DNA of 64,000 nucleotides. It comes from Hygrocybe punicea (Eukaryota; Basidiomycota; Agaricomycetes; Agaricales; Hygrophoraceae). Location: NCBI GenBank assembly GCA_963556145.1, contig OY744467.1, positions 6,696,001-6,760,000 of the forward strand, in the 5' to 3' direction. Shown one piece after another: positions 1 through 11,584 of the stretch (within the stretch, counting starts at the first letter, position 1; each line of letters opens with the position of its first letter). Under the pieces are notes generated by a model. It had not been told where the DNA came from and made no database searches. It saw nothing but the letters and a program-made list of their open reading frames with translations. The position numbers and the translations under genes were made by a program.

Positions 1-32
1 ACTTGTCTCTTTTTTTAGCAAGAGAACAAATA

Positions 33-851
33 TTAAGATTGAGCATATATAAACAGTACAGCATTATTACAATTACATGACAATAAATTAATATTTGAAA
101 AGTCATTTATATCACCTTCATTAATACAAATTGATCTTGTTGATATACCATCATGAAACCATACCATACTGTTGATGAATATGCGAGTAGCAAAATGTGC
201 ATCACCAAAGTACACAATTCCTCTCAAAGTGAAAACAGTGGATATGTCATCAATTGACAAGTTTATAACTTGACTAACTATTAAATTCTCAATAGAGTCA
301 AGTGTAAACATGATTGGAGGTGGAATTTTGTTAAATGCAATAAATTTAGTAATCTCTCCCCAACACAATTGATATCTGTGCCATTGTCTATTAACTATAA
401 TTTGAGCAAGACATGCTGAGATTGTTCCAGAAAATGAATATGAACAATGAAAGATGGCATCACATCTATCATTTTCCAGAATGGTTATGTTTTCACAATT
501 CATACATTTCAGACAAGATGAAGTCATTGGTTCATTTGCTTTCATTATATAATGAGCCAAATCACTTATGGCAATGCCAACTTGACCATAAGGAAAGATT
601 TCAGGTTTATCTTGATGCAATAAATGTCTGATTGTATTTCTAACTGTTTTTAAATTTGTTGTGTTATTCTTTGATCGTTTGAATCCTAAGCTCAAAATCT
701 TTAATATTTCATTGATGCTATTGAATCTTTTTTTCCAACTTGATGGATCTTCATTCCATATTGCTAGTAATATTGTCAGGAGTGAATCGTAAGCACAGCT
801 CCAATTTTGAGCATCCCATATAAACCCTTTTGGTTCATTGAATTCAATAGT
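33..851 (-). pseudogene. C-terminal Cys/His peptidase-like module of the helicase gene
   Basis: Continuous minus-strand frame downstream of the helicase. It contains a Cys-box-like WSCAYDSLLTILLAIW, a CLKCMNC...C zinc-ligand-like cluster and a late His-box-like segment with HFATRIF and VWFHDG. That order resembles ubiquitin-specific/papain-fold peptidases, which is my inference. PIF1-like helicase genes of Agaricomycetes often carry a comparable C-terminal extension. The stretch between 852 and 1031 has stops in all minus frames and could be an intron or damage. The frame reaches a stop at 33, so the C-terminus appears complete. Confidence 0.6.
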
Positions 852-1031
852 ACTTGTTTTTCATCTTTTTTTCACTATGGAAGATGAACTTACAACTTGT
901 TCTAATTTTCATTTTTATTGTGCAATATATTGGCTGTGGAATTTTTATGAGTGACAGTGATTGGAACACTTCCTTTTGCAGGAACAAAGTTGAGGTTTCT
1001 GAAATCTGCCTTTTGAGTTTTGTTCATAGGT

Positions 1032-3411
1032 TTAATTAATTGCCATGGAGAGGGCTGTGCTGTGTGTATGATTTAGTTGTTCTGTGGCTTTCCATGCAAT
1101 AGCATGATGAATGTTTTTTGGAATGTATGACTTTCCCTTCCATTTTCTAAATTGATCAATGATAGAATTTTGCTGATCTCCCTTGACATGGTCTGGTAAG
1201 AGTCCTTGATATTTCAGTTTGGTAATCTCATCAAGCAGTTCTAATTCTCTGAATTCTTGCCTGAGATATCCAGAAGCACCCCCAGTAATTACTTTAGGAT
1301 CAAAGCCTTGCATGATGATAGTTCCTGCTGCAGAAGCACTTCTTGATAAGCAAGTATAATAGGATTGGTGGTTTCTACAACTACTGAGGTCGACTACATT
1401 GTTAGGATGAGTATGTCCTTGACATGCATAATCAGTCATTGCAAAATTAGGTAGTATCAACACTTGTTCTCTTGACAAAGATATCACATCATCATTGGGT
1501 AATGAGCACATGGTGGAAGTGACATGTTTTGTAATTGGCACCACATTTTCAGGAAGTCCTTCTATGTTAATTCTGTTTGGAGGATTCAATAATCTGACAA
1601 ATAAAGTGTCCAGTACAGTTTGTTGTTCTGGACCTATTGCCCTCTGCCAACTCACAACCATGCCCTCTGCTCCTTTGGTAATGCAGCACTCTGTTGCATC
1701 ATTGTTTCTCAGCATCACAGGCATGCCTACACATAAGTCCAATCTTCCTGGTATATGATCAGAGGATGATGCATGTGGTTGGTTCCAAAGTAGTTTTTAC
1801 CGTGAAGGTTCCAATATCTTTGTGTGTCAAATGGGATCCAAAATTGTTGACATGTGATGAGATTTTCTTTTGCTATTGGGATTAGTAGGTTCATTCCATC
1901 TGTCTATAGAATAGAATGATGTTAATGGTCTTCTATTTTCAGCAGCAAAACGTTGAATACCAAGTGCATTGATTTTGTCTTTTTGTGCATTCAATGCAGT
2001 TACAACTGATACATTCCTGAATTTCTTTTGGGCTAATTTTGGGTCATTTAGACCTTTTCCTGCAACAGGAGTACAAAGAAATGCAATATCATTGGGAGTA
2101 CATGCTTTGTATCTCATGTTTCCCAAAGCCAGTCTCAGTTGGACATCTTCTTCTGACTGATTCGTTTGTCTCATATTTTCATGTAATATAATAACTGTTG
2201 TAATTTGATGCCAAAGAGCTTTGCCTATAGCAGCTTCCTGATTTGCCATAGTTTGACTGGAATTGATTTGGACACCAATGGTTTCAGAGTACAAAGGAGC
2301 ACCACTCATAGCCAGTGGAAGTTGGCCAAAATCTCCTGCAAATATCATATTAATGCCACCAAAGGGTTCATCATAAACACCACATGCTTTTGCACACTGA
2401 GCACTGATTTTATACATATCTCTGCAAGATAACATTGACACCTCATCAATGAAAATGTAATCCACACCATCAAGATTGGCATGGACTTGTGGTGCAAGGG
2501 AACAAGATGATCCTCCCTGATTGATTCCAAGAATGGAGTGATATGTAGATCTATTTACAAGGGCAGCAGCACCACCAGTTGGTGCAAGAACCACAAACCA
2601 ATGATTCTCATTGTGCTTACCAAAGAAACTAGTCAATGCTTTGATGACTTGTGATTTTCCTGTGCCTGCCATCCCACCAAGATACATGCGTAGCTTATCA
2701 GAACTGTTAATTAAGGTAGAGTGATTGGAAATGATATGAAATTCTCTCTTTTGGTCAGTGTTCAACTTGTAATCATTGATAGTTACATCAAGAAGATGAT
2801 GATCAGCTCTGTTTGCAGGAATAAACATATGGTTGATGTATGCTGCATCCACTATCTTGACATCATTATATTGAAAATTTGCCAATTTATCTATGGTTGC
2901 TGTCTTTGTTGGTAAATTTTTATTTCTGTCATCGATGATTTCTTTTTTCTTTGCAAGGACTGCAGCTCTCCATAATTTTGCTGATTGTACTACAGGTGGT
3001 TCTATAGGTATCAACGGTCCTATATCTGGGGTACCATCAATACAATCATCCAGCCACCCTGACCTTTTCAAAGTTCTTTCAGCTATTAGCATTTGATCCT
3101 TCCTCTTTTGTCCTTTATGGCCAAGTTTCAGAAGTATTTCTGTGTCATTATTGTCTTCATCAATATTATTGTTGAAGTCATCACCATTAATGGCTAATTC
3201 AGCATTGTGCATGTCATCTAGTTCATCAAGATTGTTTGAAGTCACCCATGAATACCTTATATCTGCAGTATTATTCTTTTGACATCACCAGAGTAGTTCA
3301 TGATACAGCTCTCTTTTAGCAAACTCATGGTCTATAAAAGCATTATCCCATGTTTGTAATTTACTTTTGAGTTCTTTGCCACTTCTCCATGGCTTGAAAA
3401 ATGTTAACATT
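1032..3411 (-). pseudogene. PIF1/Helitron-type DNA helicase, N-terminally truncated and broken
   Basis: One minus-strand frame runs from about 3411 to 1032 and reads as an SF1B helicase. Visible motifs are Walker A GGMAGTGKSQ (near 2670), Ia LAPTGGAAA, Walker B/DEAD-like IFIDEVSML (near 2445), motif III AGDFGQLPL, and a C-terminal part with GMPVMLRNNDATE and a QGHT/SRS motif VI region. The opening residues MLTFFKPWRSG resemble the segment that lies between the Rep/helitron-like part and the helicase in fungal Helitrons, so the N-terminal replication-initiator part is missing. The frame has in-frame stops near 3285, 1828 and 1797, so it is probably dead unless these lie in introns. The family unwinds DNA; in Helitrons it serves rolling-circle transposition. 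The truncation point lies only about 14 bp from the CACTA-like end at 3425. Confidence 0.85.
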
Positions 3412-3424
3412 GTAGAGGACATCA

Positions 3425-3625
3425 CACTCTACCACACATTCCTTAGTAGTCCTTAAGGAGTCCTCAAGGAGGCCTTGATTTCCTCACCATAGAAACTTTT
3501 TCCTTAAGGAGTTTGTAAGGACTCCTTGGCCCTCCTAAGGACTCCTGACCAAGGAGTGAATAAGGAGTCCTCAAGGAGTCCTCAAGGAGTCCTGAGGAGG
3601 ATTCCTCCCCAAGTAGCATTCCCTG
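3425..3625. repeat. Left CACTA-like terminal repeat and subterminal AGGAGTCC array
   Basis: About 200 bp with the terminal motif at 3425 followed by at least eight copies of GGAGTCCT or its complement (for example 3456-3476, 3510-3600). The clustering in both orientations is typical of transposase-binding subterminal repeats. No coding frame is evident. Confidence 0.6.
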
Positions 3626-4484
3626 AAGTTCTCATTACATATTTATTAATTATTATTATTGTTAGTACTAACTACTAGTATTTAATGAGGTGGTATGCCC
3701 CAAATTAGATAGTGGATTGTGGCACATTTATATACCTTTATTTGGTGTACAGACCATTTGTGGAAACACGTCAACAAACGAGGTCACATGACAATCAACA
3801 ACCAGCAACCTTGTGTCTCACCACCCAATGCCCCACATCAAGCAGCAACAGCAACAGCAACAGCAACTTCACGATGCGGACGAACGCAGGCAGCCATGGA
3901 GGGGGTGGTGATGTGCCCATCCCCACCTCAGTATGTTTTTAATTTATTTTTCAATTTTGATATTCTGTTACTGACTATTTCCTATGAGGTTCATACTCAT
4001 GCCCACAGGAATGAGAATGAGAACGGGAATGAGAATGAGAATGAGAACGAGAATGATGATGGGAATGAGAATGGGGACGGGAACAAGAGCGGGAATGAGA
4101 ACAAGAACGGGGATGGTATGTTTTACATCTTTTAATTTTTATATTCCATTACTGACTATTACCTACGACGTCCACATCCACGAGAATGGGAACACAACGG
4201 GAGCAGGAACCTGAACCCGAACAGCAACAGCAACAGCAACTTCATGCGGACGAATGCAGGCGGCCACAGCGGGGGTGGTAATGTGCCCTCCCCCGCATGG
4301 GTATGTTTTTATTGATGTTTTTGTTTTATATTGTGTTACTGAATATTACCCATGATGACCACGCCCACGTGAGGGACAGCCAATGGCCAGGAACAACCCC
4401 CAGACCACCACGATGCAAACAAGCAGGGAGGAGATGGGAACGACGGGAAAGGGGAAGGAGGCCAGACCCCAACGGCAACACCCA

Positions 4485-4735
4485 GCGCAACAGCAGCAGC
4501 GACTACCGCAGCAACAGCAGCAGCAGCAATGCAGCTGCAACAGCTGCAATGGCGATGGCGGCAGCAGCAACAGGCAACAGCAGCAGCCCAGCAGCAACGG
4601 CAATGGCAATGGCAGCAGCAACAGCAACACATGGGTGATGGCAGCAGCAACAACAGCAGTGGCAACAACGGCAGCAGCGGCATGACAACAGCAGGGGCAG
4701 CACAACAACAGCAGCAACAGGCGGCGGCAGTGATG
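4485..4735 (+). repeat. CAG/CAA trinucleotide-rich tract
   Basis: Interrupted (CAG/CAA/GCA)n that stays open in several frames on both strands, giving Gln-, Ala-, Cys- or Leu-rich translations. This is expected from composition and does not support a protein. Confidence 0.85.
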
Positions 4736-4744
4736 ATGCCAGAT

Positions 4745-5045
4745 GACGACGATGACGCTCCTCCTCTCCCTTCGCCCTTGCTCTCCCTCTCCCTCCTTTG
4801 ACCTTGCCTCCACTCCATCTTCCTTCCTCCCCCCTCCTTCCCCTTCCCCTTCCCCTTCCTTTCCCTCTCCCTCTCCCTCTTCCTTTCCCTCTCCCTTTCC
4901 CTCTCCCTTTTTCTCTCCCTTTCCCTCTCCCTTTCCCTCTTCCTTTCCCTCTCCCTTCCTCTCCCTTTCCCTCTCCTTTTCTCTCCTGTTCCCCCTCCTC
5001 TCTCCTTTTCCCATTCTTCCTCCTTTCCCCTCTATTTTTTCTTCT
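4745..5045 (+). repeat. Polypyrimidine (CCCTYT)n tract
   Basis: Nearly pure C/T strand, about 300 bp, built from CCCTCT and CCCTTT hexamers. It could form triplex (H-DNA) structure; no gene is inferred. Downstream, 5046-5200 shows nothing recognisable. Confidence 0.85.
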
Positions 5046-5200
5046 CCTGTATTAGTTTTAATTGTTTAATTGATTTGTGAAATATTAAGAATTCTTTGAT
5101 TTAAAGTCAGTAATATTTAAAACAAACCAGCTATTATATGGCAACTGTGTCTGTGGAGTGAAAAGGTAAGAACTGACCTTCAATCCTGTTCAGGACTTTA

Positions 5201-5576
5201 CAGTGTTCAATGGCTCCTTTGAACACTACCAATCCTTTGAACACCCTAATAGAATTGATTCTGTACTGATTTCTACTGCTAAAAAGTATTCTAATTCCTT
5301 CAGTGCATCATCTGAACCTATCTGGACATTGATTTTTATTCAGAACCACCAATAAAATTAGAAAATTCACAAAGCATAGATAAATCTGATCACTCCTTGA
5401 ACACTAATGTGTTGATCATAAAATATTCAAATATTAACAGATTTCTTGGAAAATTGGTATGAGACGTCTTTAAATATATGAGCAACTTCTGGTCTGCTCA
5501 GATTTTGTTCAAGATAATTGGCTACTTGTGGCATTTTAGGTTAATTTTTTGTGTTTAAAGGAGCCATTGAATACTG
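5201..5576. mobile_element. MITE with TA target duplication (Tc1/mariner-like)
   Basis: Ends read CAGTGTTCAATGGCTCCTTT on the left and its inverse complement with two mismatches on the right, flanked on both sides by TA (5199-5200 and 5577-5578). At 376 bp without a coding frame it is non-autonomous. The stretch 5579-5935 to its right shows no gene I can support. Confidence 0.75.
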
Positions 5577-5935
5577 TACCTGAATTGTACTAGAATGAGT
5601 GGCAAATATAGAGTATGAAAATATTATAAAACAGATAACATGCCCATGTGACTTCTAAACCAAAGACACAATTGAATGAGAAAAAAGCCAAATAGCCAGT
5701 GAACATGGTAGTTTGAAATTTTTGGCATTGTTCCAATATAATTGCAATTGACTCCTGGCCCTTAAATGATTCATCAGTTCATCCTTAGTCCATCTTGTGT
5801 TTATCTTGTACATGTGGATTAGCCAAGTTTTGAAAAGGACTGAAGGTGAACTGAAGTTGGACTTCATCTGGGCTTAGTCCATTTTAGGTGAACTAAAATG
5901 GATATTGTGGAGATGATGGACTCCTACTACAATGT

Positions 5936-6322
5936 TAGTGTTGCCACGACTATAGTTGGTCACTTTTCTTTTCTCTGCTCTACTGCCTTCAATAAAATAC
6001 ATAAAAATATAAAGAAAATTTCGAGGGGTAGCCTCTACATAGGTCTTGAGTTAGTACACTTAAACCTTTCTGTAATATGTAACCCATCATTGGATAAGTG
6101 ACCAACTATGGTTTTTAGTCGCGACTAACATAGTCGCGACTAAAAACCATAGTTGGTCACTTATCCAATGATGGGTTACATATTACAGAAAGGTTTAAGT
6201 GTACTAACTCAAGACCTATGTAGAGGCTACCCCTCGAAATTTTCTTTATATTTTTATGTATTTTATTGAAGGCAGTAGAGCAGAGAAAAGAAAAGTGACC
6301 AACTATAGTCGTGGCAACACTA
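5936..6322. mobile_element. 387-bp fold-back element, hAT-type end
   Basis: Two arms of about 192 bp (5936-6127 and 6131-6322) are essentially perfect inverse complements around a 3-nt centre (ACA). Outer ends read TAGTGTTGCC, the same start as the hAT-type elements elsewhere in the window. Flanks show an imperfect duplication: TACTACAA a few bases left of the end and TACTACAT at the right. Within each arm, ACTATAGTTGGTCAC and its inverse recur. A transcript would fold into a very long hairpin. Confidence 0.85.
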
Positions 6323-6569
6323 TACTACATCTCTATTGATCCAAACTTATTGCTCAATTGGATTCGACTTGCTGTTAAGTTGGATCATGTGGTTCTAATC
6401 ATTATACACGTTTTGTGGAGTGGACTCTTACCACTACATTAACCCCCAAGTTAAAAACTCTGGTGCCAAAATGACATAATCCAGCACCTCTTGAATAAAC
6501 AGAAATGGAACTTAAGGAGCATTGTGAGTGTGCTTTTAGCACTTGAGGAAGTGATCTTCTTGTATCCAT

Positions 6570-7444
6570 TGTAGATGCGGGTTCTTGGTGGCTTCGGAAC
6601 TATATAAAGAAATAATAAAGATCCTAACCAGAAGGGTGTCAGCGTAGAAGTGACTGGATAAATCAGTGTCGGGAATGGTAGTAAAAGGAAGGGAATGTAA
6701 GTAAAAGTAAAGCTGCCGCGTAAAACTGGACTAATAACAACGAATCCAGCGATGAACGGAGTGAAAACGGACAAATAATGAAGAACCCGACGATGCCGAC
6801 GATGTCGGGTATGGCGGGTCAGGTCGGGTCGGGTCGGAAACAATGAACAAGTAGAGGAACAATGATAAGGACGACGAAGGGAACTATAAAAATCTAAGGG
6901 TCTATGAGGACGAGCATTTGAAATGATTAAAATGATTCTGACTATGAGGGAAACGGGGACTAATGGTATCTTTTTTTTGTACGGTCGTCAGGGACCGTTT
7001 TTATAGTACATGAGTGTGTAGCTACTTTCAGACATGTCTACTTCGGCCGATAGAAACTACAAAGAAACACTGGAATGGGGAAGTGGAAAGGGGGGTTGCA
7101 AAGCAATGAAGACAGGAAAGTGGAGGGGAAAACGAATATCCATGAAAAAGATGGAAAATGTCCTACATATCTCCGAAAGGACGATGGGATGCATAAATAT
7201 GGTAAGTCCGAAGTCGGGGATTGACTCCAATGAGATCCATCTTCTACAATTGGAACTCCGAGGCGTTTGAGGCTGCTGGATTTGGTCCAAAAGCGGCCAT
7301 CACAAAGTGGCATACGTCGGGTCACGTCAGTCATGTCGGGTCATGTCACGCCGGGTTGGAATGGGGATCGATTGGAGGCGTTGGGTTCGTCTGGATTCGT
7401 GATATATCGATGATACGGACTCAGAGGGACGTCGAGTCTCTACA
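6570..7444 (-). repeat. Long terminal repeat (left copy)
   Basis: 875 bp, TG...CA ends. It keeps the empty target site (TAACCAGA once, 6625-6632) into which the hAT-type element jumped in the other LTR, which confirms that insertion. By eye it differs from the right LTR at about eleven positions, all transitions, seven clustered near 7320-7360. Confidence 0.9.
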
Positions 7445-8639
7445 TCTCCAGGATACTTTTAATAAAGACCATCCCTGGTCGATACTATCTGGACTTCAGA
7501 CGTGGAAGTGTAAGATGAGGCCGACGTGGCGGTTGCGGAATCGGGTTCGACAGGATGAGGCGGGACGTGGATGACGCGAATGGGGACAGCGGATGGTGAC
7601 TAGTGGAGCTCAGTGGACGGTTGGAGGCCAAGAGCGGCAAATGGGGAATGAAATGAGTGAAGCCGTTGTCGAGGAAAAAGGAAACAAGGTACAGAGAACC
7701 GGAGGAAAAGGGAACTGAGCGAAAACGAAAGAAGAGATGGGAAGCAACAAAAACGGGACAAAAAGAGAGCGGAAACGCAAAATAGATGAGAAAATAAATA
7801 AATGTCGGGTATCGGAAAGAGGGGACGCGATAGAAATCAAGTCGGGATAAAACTAAACATGACATAGGATTGGGGGCGGGTGATGGAGACGAGTAAGGCA
7901 TGGGCGGAAACAAAAATAAAATGCAAGCGGATGACAAAGACGATCTAGGCGGGTCGAGTTAGGGTCGGTGGCTTCGGTGGCTGTGTCAACGGGTGGCGGA
8001 AACGGTGGCATAGGCTGTGGAAAGCATAAAACGGTGACGTGGGCATAGAGATACGATGACGACGGTAAACATGATATGATGACGGTGGAGGTTCGATACA
8101 ATATGACGACAACGGAGGTTCGATGGACGATGACGGAGGTTCGATATATGATGGCAGAGGTTCGATAGACGGCGGCAGAGGTTCGATATGTCAATACTAA
8201 TATGCCGGCGATAATCAACGGATGTGAAATCAGCCTCATACTAGGCGGTTCAGCTCTGGCTTGGACCCATGGGGAAGCATTCCTCCCCATGGAACTGAAA
8301 TATAAAATCGGGTGGGTTGGGAATCGAAGCCAAGACAGGGAACATTGTGTCTGGGTCGAAACGGTGGCGGAAACAGTGGGTCATGGAAAGCGGAGAGCGA
8401 TGTCAACGGGTGAGCGGATGAGTCGGGTGCGTGGGAACGAGTGTAATGGTGCATCGGGGCGGGAGCGGGTAGGGCAGGTTCGTAAGTGGATGTGTCGGGT
8501 TCATAAGCGGGTTCGTTGGGTGCGACAGATTCGTAAGTGGGTGTGTCGGGTACGTCGGGTGGATTATGTGGGTGCCGGGTGTGTCGGGAATGAGTGTTTC
8601 TTTTTATCTTTCTTTTATCTCTGACGTTTTTCTTTCTTT

Positions 8640-10982
8640 TTATTTATTTAATCTATCTATGTATATATTTCTTATGCCGATGGACGGTGAGGGGTTTTTG
8701 TAGGGTCGGGTTCGGTGGGTATGGGGGTGCGAAGGTGGCGGGTATGGGATGTGAAACCAGAACTGGAAGCAGAGGCTCGAATCAAGCGCTGCTGCTCGAA
8801 TGGAGCCGGAACCAGGACCGGATGCCGTGGGATCGTAGTCGGGTGATGGGAATGCGTCCGGGTTCGTAGTCGGGTGCTGTGATGCAGGTCGCGGATCCGG
8901 ATCCAGAACCCAATGTAGTGGGTAGGTTGAACACGGGTTGGAGGGCGGGTGTCGGGTCTGACGTTGGGTGCATATGGTGACAACAATGGGGCTAGATCGC
9001 TGACGGGGGCGGCATGGACATTGCAGGTGGGTCTGTGCTTCGGGTGCCATTGACGTGATCTGGGCGATCTGGGTGGTGGATTCGACAACGCGGGTGTCTT
9101 GACTAGTGGAGGGACTCGATTTTTTGGGGCGACGGAGGCGACTGTGGGGCTGCGTGGGGTCAACCGTGGTTACATAGGGCCGTTCACGGTGGTGAGAGGT
9201 CGGGGGAGCGGGAAACGGGTGGTTGGGTGTGGCGGTACGGGATAGGGCGACATTGGGTGACGGAAGCGGATGACGTGGGTGGATATGACGGGACGTGTTG
9301 CGTGTCGTGGATCGTGGTTGCGTGAGGTCATTTGAGGCTGCGGGTGGTCGAGGATAGCCGGTAACGGGTGGTCGAGGTTGGCGGTATGTCATAGGACAAG
9401 GATCGGGATGGATGTCGACGGCGTGGGCGGACTGAGACGGTGTACTGGGAAATGGACTGGGGCGATGCGGGTGGTGTTTTCGTGATACTTTCGTGGCGGG
9501 TAGACGCGTGGGGGTTTGACAAGGGCTAAAGGTGGTGGTGCTGGTCTTGTTGGCTGTGGTCCTGGGCACGACGCGGGCGCAAACGCTGTGGGTCTCTCGA
9601 TACTTGCTGTTAGGGATGACGGAGAGGGTGTAGATGGTGACGGCGGGCAGATTGGGCACGATACGAGGGCAGACGCAGCTGGAAATGCGTGGGCAGACGA
9701 CGATGGCGATGACGACGGTATTTCGAGGACGGCACAGGCGTAGGCACTGGCGGCATGTCATTCGTGGTGTCTGGGCATGACAGAGGGGGCATGGATGAAG
9801 ATGGCGGGTAAACAGGGGCAAAACGAGGGTGAAGGCGGCTGGGAATTGGGGGTCGAGAGTGGGAGTGGACGGTGGGTGACGTGGCCGCTTGCGTGGGACA
9901 ACGAGGGACGGGGGCGGACGTGTTTGGGACAGTAGGGAGCCATGCAGAGGTGCGGGGGCGTGAACGAGAGCGTGGGGGTGGTTGTACGCGGTGGTCGTTG
10001 GCCTCGGATGGTGAAACGGGGAGGTAGGCTGTTGGGTGACATGGCACATTGTTGATGGCTCGGGGGCGGCGAGGACGACTTGTACGGCGTCACGATGGAT
10101 GATGTGTGGTCTTGGGATGCGGTACGAGGTGGCGGGTGGCTCAACGGATGTGTGAGGGGCCAGGGAAGTCGTATAGGCGGGTGCATGGGGCGGGTTGGTA
10201 TGGGACACGCGCGGGGCCTCGATAACGGCAGGGGGGGGCTGGTACGGACTTGCAAGGGACGCTGAGGGGTTATGGGAGGTTGTACGAAGCGGCGGGTGGT
10301 TCAACAAAGACATGAGCGGCCATAGATGTCGAGTACGGGGGGGGGCGAGAAGGACGACTTGGCAACGGCGTGGGGCATCGATAACAGTGAAGACGGCTCG
10401 AGAGGGCTTGTGACTGGCGTCGTGGGACTCTGGGAAGCGGTGCGAGGCGACGGGGTTGTCCAACGAGGGCATGAGCGACCGGGGATGTCGACTTGGTGGA
10501 GGCACGAGGATGGATGATGTGGCACGGCGTGGGGTATCGATAACAGCGAATATGGCTTGTGAGTGCTTGCGAAGGACGATGTGGGGACCCGGGAAGCCTG
10601 TACAGGCACGTAGGACACGGTCTGTGGGCGTAGGGCGCGTGGTGACGTGGGAGATGCGACGATGGTGGCGTTTGGGGATTGCGCGGGCAAATACGCGTTG
10701 TGGTTTGTATCCGGGGATGACGGCGAGTCTGTAGATGCGAACGCGGGGTGATCGGGCGCGAAATGAGGGGGAATGCGATGGGATTGATTGAGAAGGGGGT
10801 TTGTTGAGCGTTGACATGGTTTTCCAGGAACCGCCCGGGATCAAGCGATAGGGAGGGGCCCGGGATTGTATCCGGGGACGGCGAGGCTGTGGACACGAAC
10901 GGGTGGCCAAATGGGGGCGAGAGTGCTGGGACGCATCGAAAACGGCATTTGACGTGTTGGGACGCGTTTTCCTGCTCGGCAA
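8640..10982 (-). CDS. Long low-complexity open frame in the LTR element interior
   Basis: A 780-codon open frame with strong C-richness on the coding strand, so the product is rich in Pro, Ser, Thr, His and Arg. I see no gag zinc knuckle, protease, RT, RNase H or integrase motif. Imperfect internal repeats are visible (recurrent RPL/H blocks between about 10070 and 10640). The opening may follow from G-rich plus-strand composition, which removes stops, rather than selection. It could be a diverged structural protein of the non-autonomous element, but no function can be assigned. Confidence 0.3.
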   Translation of the reverse strand: MPSRKTRPNTSNAVFDASQHSRPHLATRSCPQPRRPRIQSRAPPYRLIPGGSWKTMSTLNKPPSQSIPSHSPSFRARSPRVRIYRLAVIPGYKPQRVFARAIPKRHHRRISHVTTRPTPTDRVLRACTGFPGPHIVLRKHSQAIFAVIDTPRRATSSILVPPPSRHPRSLMPSLDNPVASHRFPESHDASHKPSRAVFTVIDAPRRCQVVLLAPPRTRHLWPLMSLLNHPPLRTTSHNPSASLASPYQPPPAVIEAPRVSHTNPPHAPAYTTSLAPHTSVEPPATSYRIPRPHIIHRDAVQVVLAAPEPSTMCHVTQQPTSPFHHPRPTTTAYNHPHALVHAPAPLHGSLLSQTRPPPSLVVPRKRPRHPPSTPTLDPQFPAAFTLVLPLFTRHLHPCPLCHAQTPRMTCRQCLRLCRPRNTVVIAIVVCPRISSCVCPRIVPNLPAVTIYTLSVIPNSKYRETHSVCARVVPRTTANKTSTTTFSPCQTPTRLPATKVSRKHHPHRPSPFPSTPSQSAHAVDIHPDPCPMTYRQPRPPVTGYPRPPAASNDLTQPRSTTRNTSRHIHPRHPLPSPNVALSRTATPNHPFPAPPTSHHRERPYVTTVDPTQPHSRLRRPKKSSPSTSQDTRVVESTTQIAQITSMAPEAQTHLQCPCRPRQRSSPIVVTICTQRQTRHPPSNPCSTYPLHWVLDPDPRPASQHPTTNPDAFPSPDYDPTASGPGSGSIRAAALDSSLCFQFWFHIPYPPPSHPHTHRTRPYKNPSPSIGIRNIYIDRLNK

Positions 10983-11567
10983 CCGCGGAAACGGCGAGGA
11001 TGGGCGTACCTAGGGTGCACAGGCTAAACCCGTTGCACTGTGGGCGTGTTCCTTCTGCTTCGTGGCTCCGTTCGTCTGTGTTTCATGAGTGACGCGGTTG
11101 TTGTTGGTCACGGTCGCTGGGGCCATTTTGGGGCTTTTCCGGGCGCGGATTTTCGACCGGATTTGATGGGGCGTGGAATTCCGAGTGCGTTGGGGTTCTA
11201 TAAGCAAGTGTGGATGGTGGATGTGACGGGAATCGAGGTGTCAAGTCGACAAACGAGAGTGTATCAGGTCGTGGCTGTGCAAGTTTCCTAAAGTGGTAAG
11301 CGGCCGTTGGATCGGCCGCACAAGAGCGGCTTCGAAGTTGTACATGAAACTAGACAATCGTAGTCGTTAAAGAAGAGAAAATATTATGAGAATCAAACCC
11401 AAATGATAGTGTGGTAGTTGGCGATTGGATGTCGAAGTGTTGGGTGTTGAATGTAAGGAAGTCGGGTAACGGGTGTCGGATGTGTAGAGTGCTGTGGTAA
11501 CACTTGTTTCGAGATGATGAAGGGAAATGAAGGGCTATGGAATGAATGTTTCTTGACACTGAATTAT

Positions 11568-11584
11568 CCTCGCGGTGGGCTCCA
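11568..11584 (-). promoter_or_regulatory. Candidate tRNA primer-binding site of the LTR element
   Basis: On the minus strand, two bases after the LTR end, the sequence reads TGGAGCCCACCGCGAGG. It begins TGG as expected for pairing with a tRNA 3' CCA end. The tRNA was not identified. The opposite internal border has no comparable TGG. Confidence 0.45.

Larger units (their letters stand above)
3640..5060 (+). repeat. Compound low-complexity repeat with three intron-like units
   Basis: A member of the gene-like repeat family described at 16362 and 19750. An AT-rich start with a TATATA-like box (near 3733) is followed by a GGGGGTGGTG..CCCATCCCC stretch and a GTATGTTTTT block. The block occurs three times (3931, 4116, 4301), each ending near a CTGACTATT/CTGAATATT branchpoint-like motif and CCCAC. 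Between them lie GAATGAGAA-type purine repeats. No terminal inverted repeats were found, so its boundaries are uncertain. Open frames here are products of repeat composition, not genes. Confidence 0.55.

Noticed and set aside
4297..5069. Many long Gln-, Leu-, Cys- or Pro-rich frames on both strands
   Set aside because: They coincide in all frames with trinucleotide and pyrimidine repeats; absence of stops follows from composition.
5201..5576. hAT-type assignment for this MITE, because its end CAGTGTTC resembles hAT ends
   Set aside because: No 8-bp duplication (GGACTTTA versus TACCTGAA); only TA is duplicated.
8640..10982. Reading the 780-codon frame as a gag protein
   Set aside because: No zinc knuckle or capsid-like region visible; composition alone can explain the frame.
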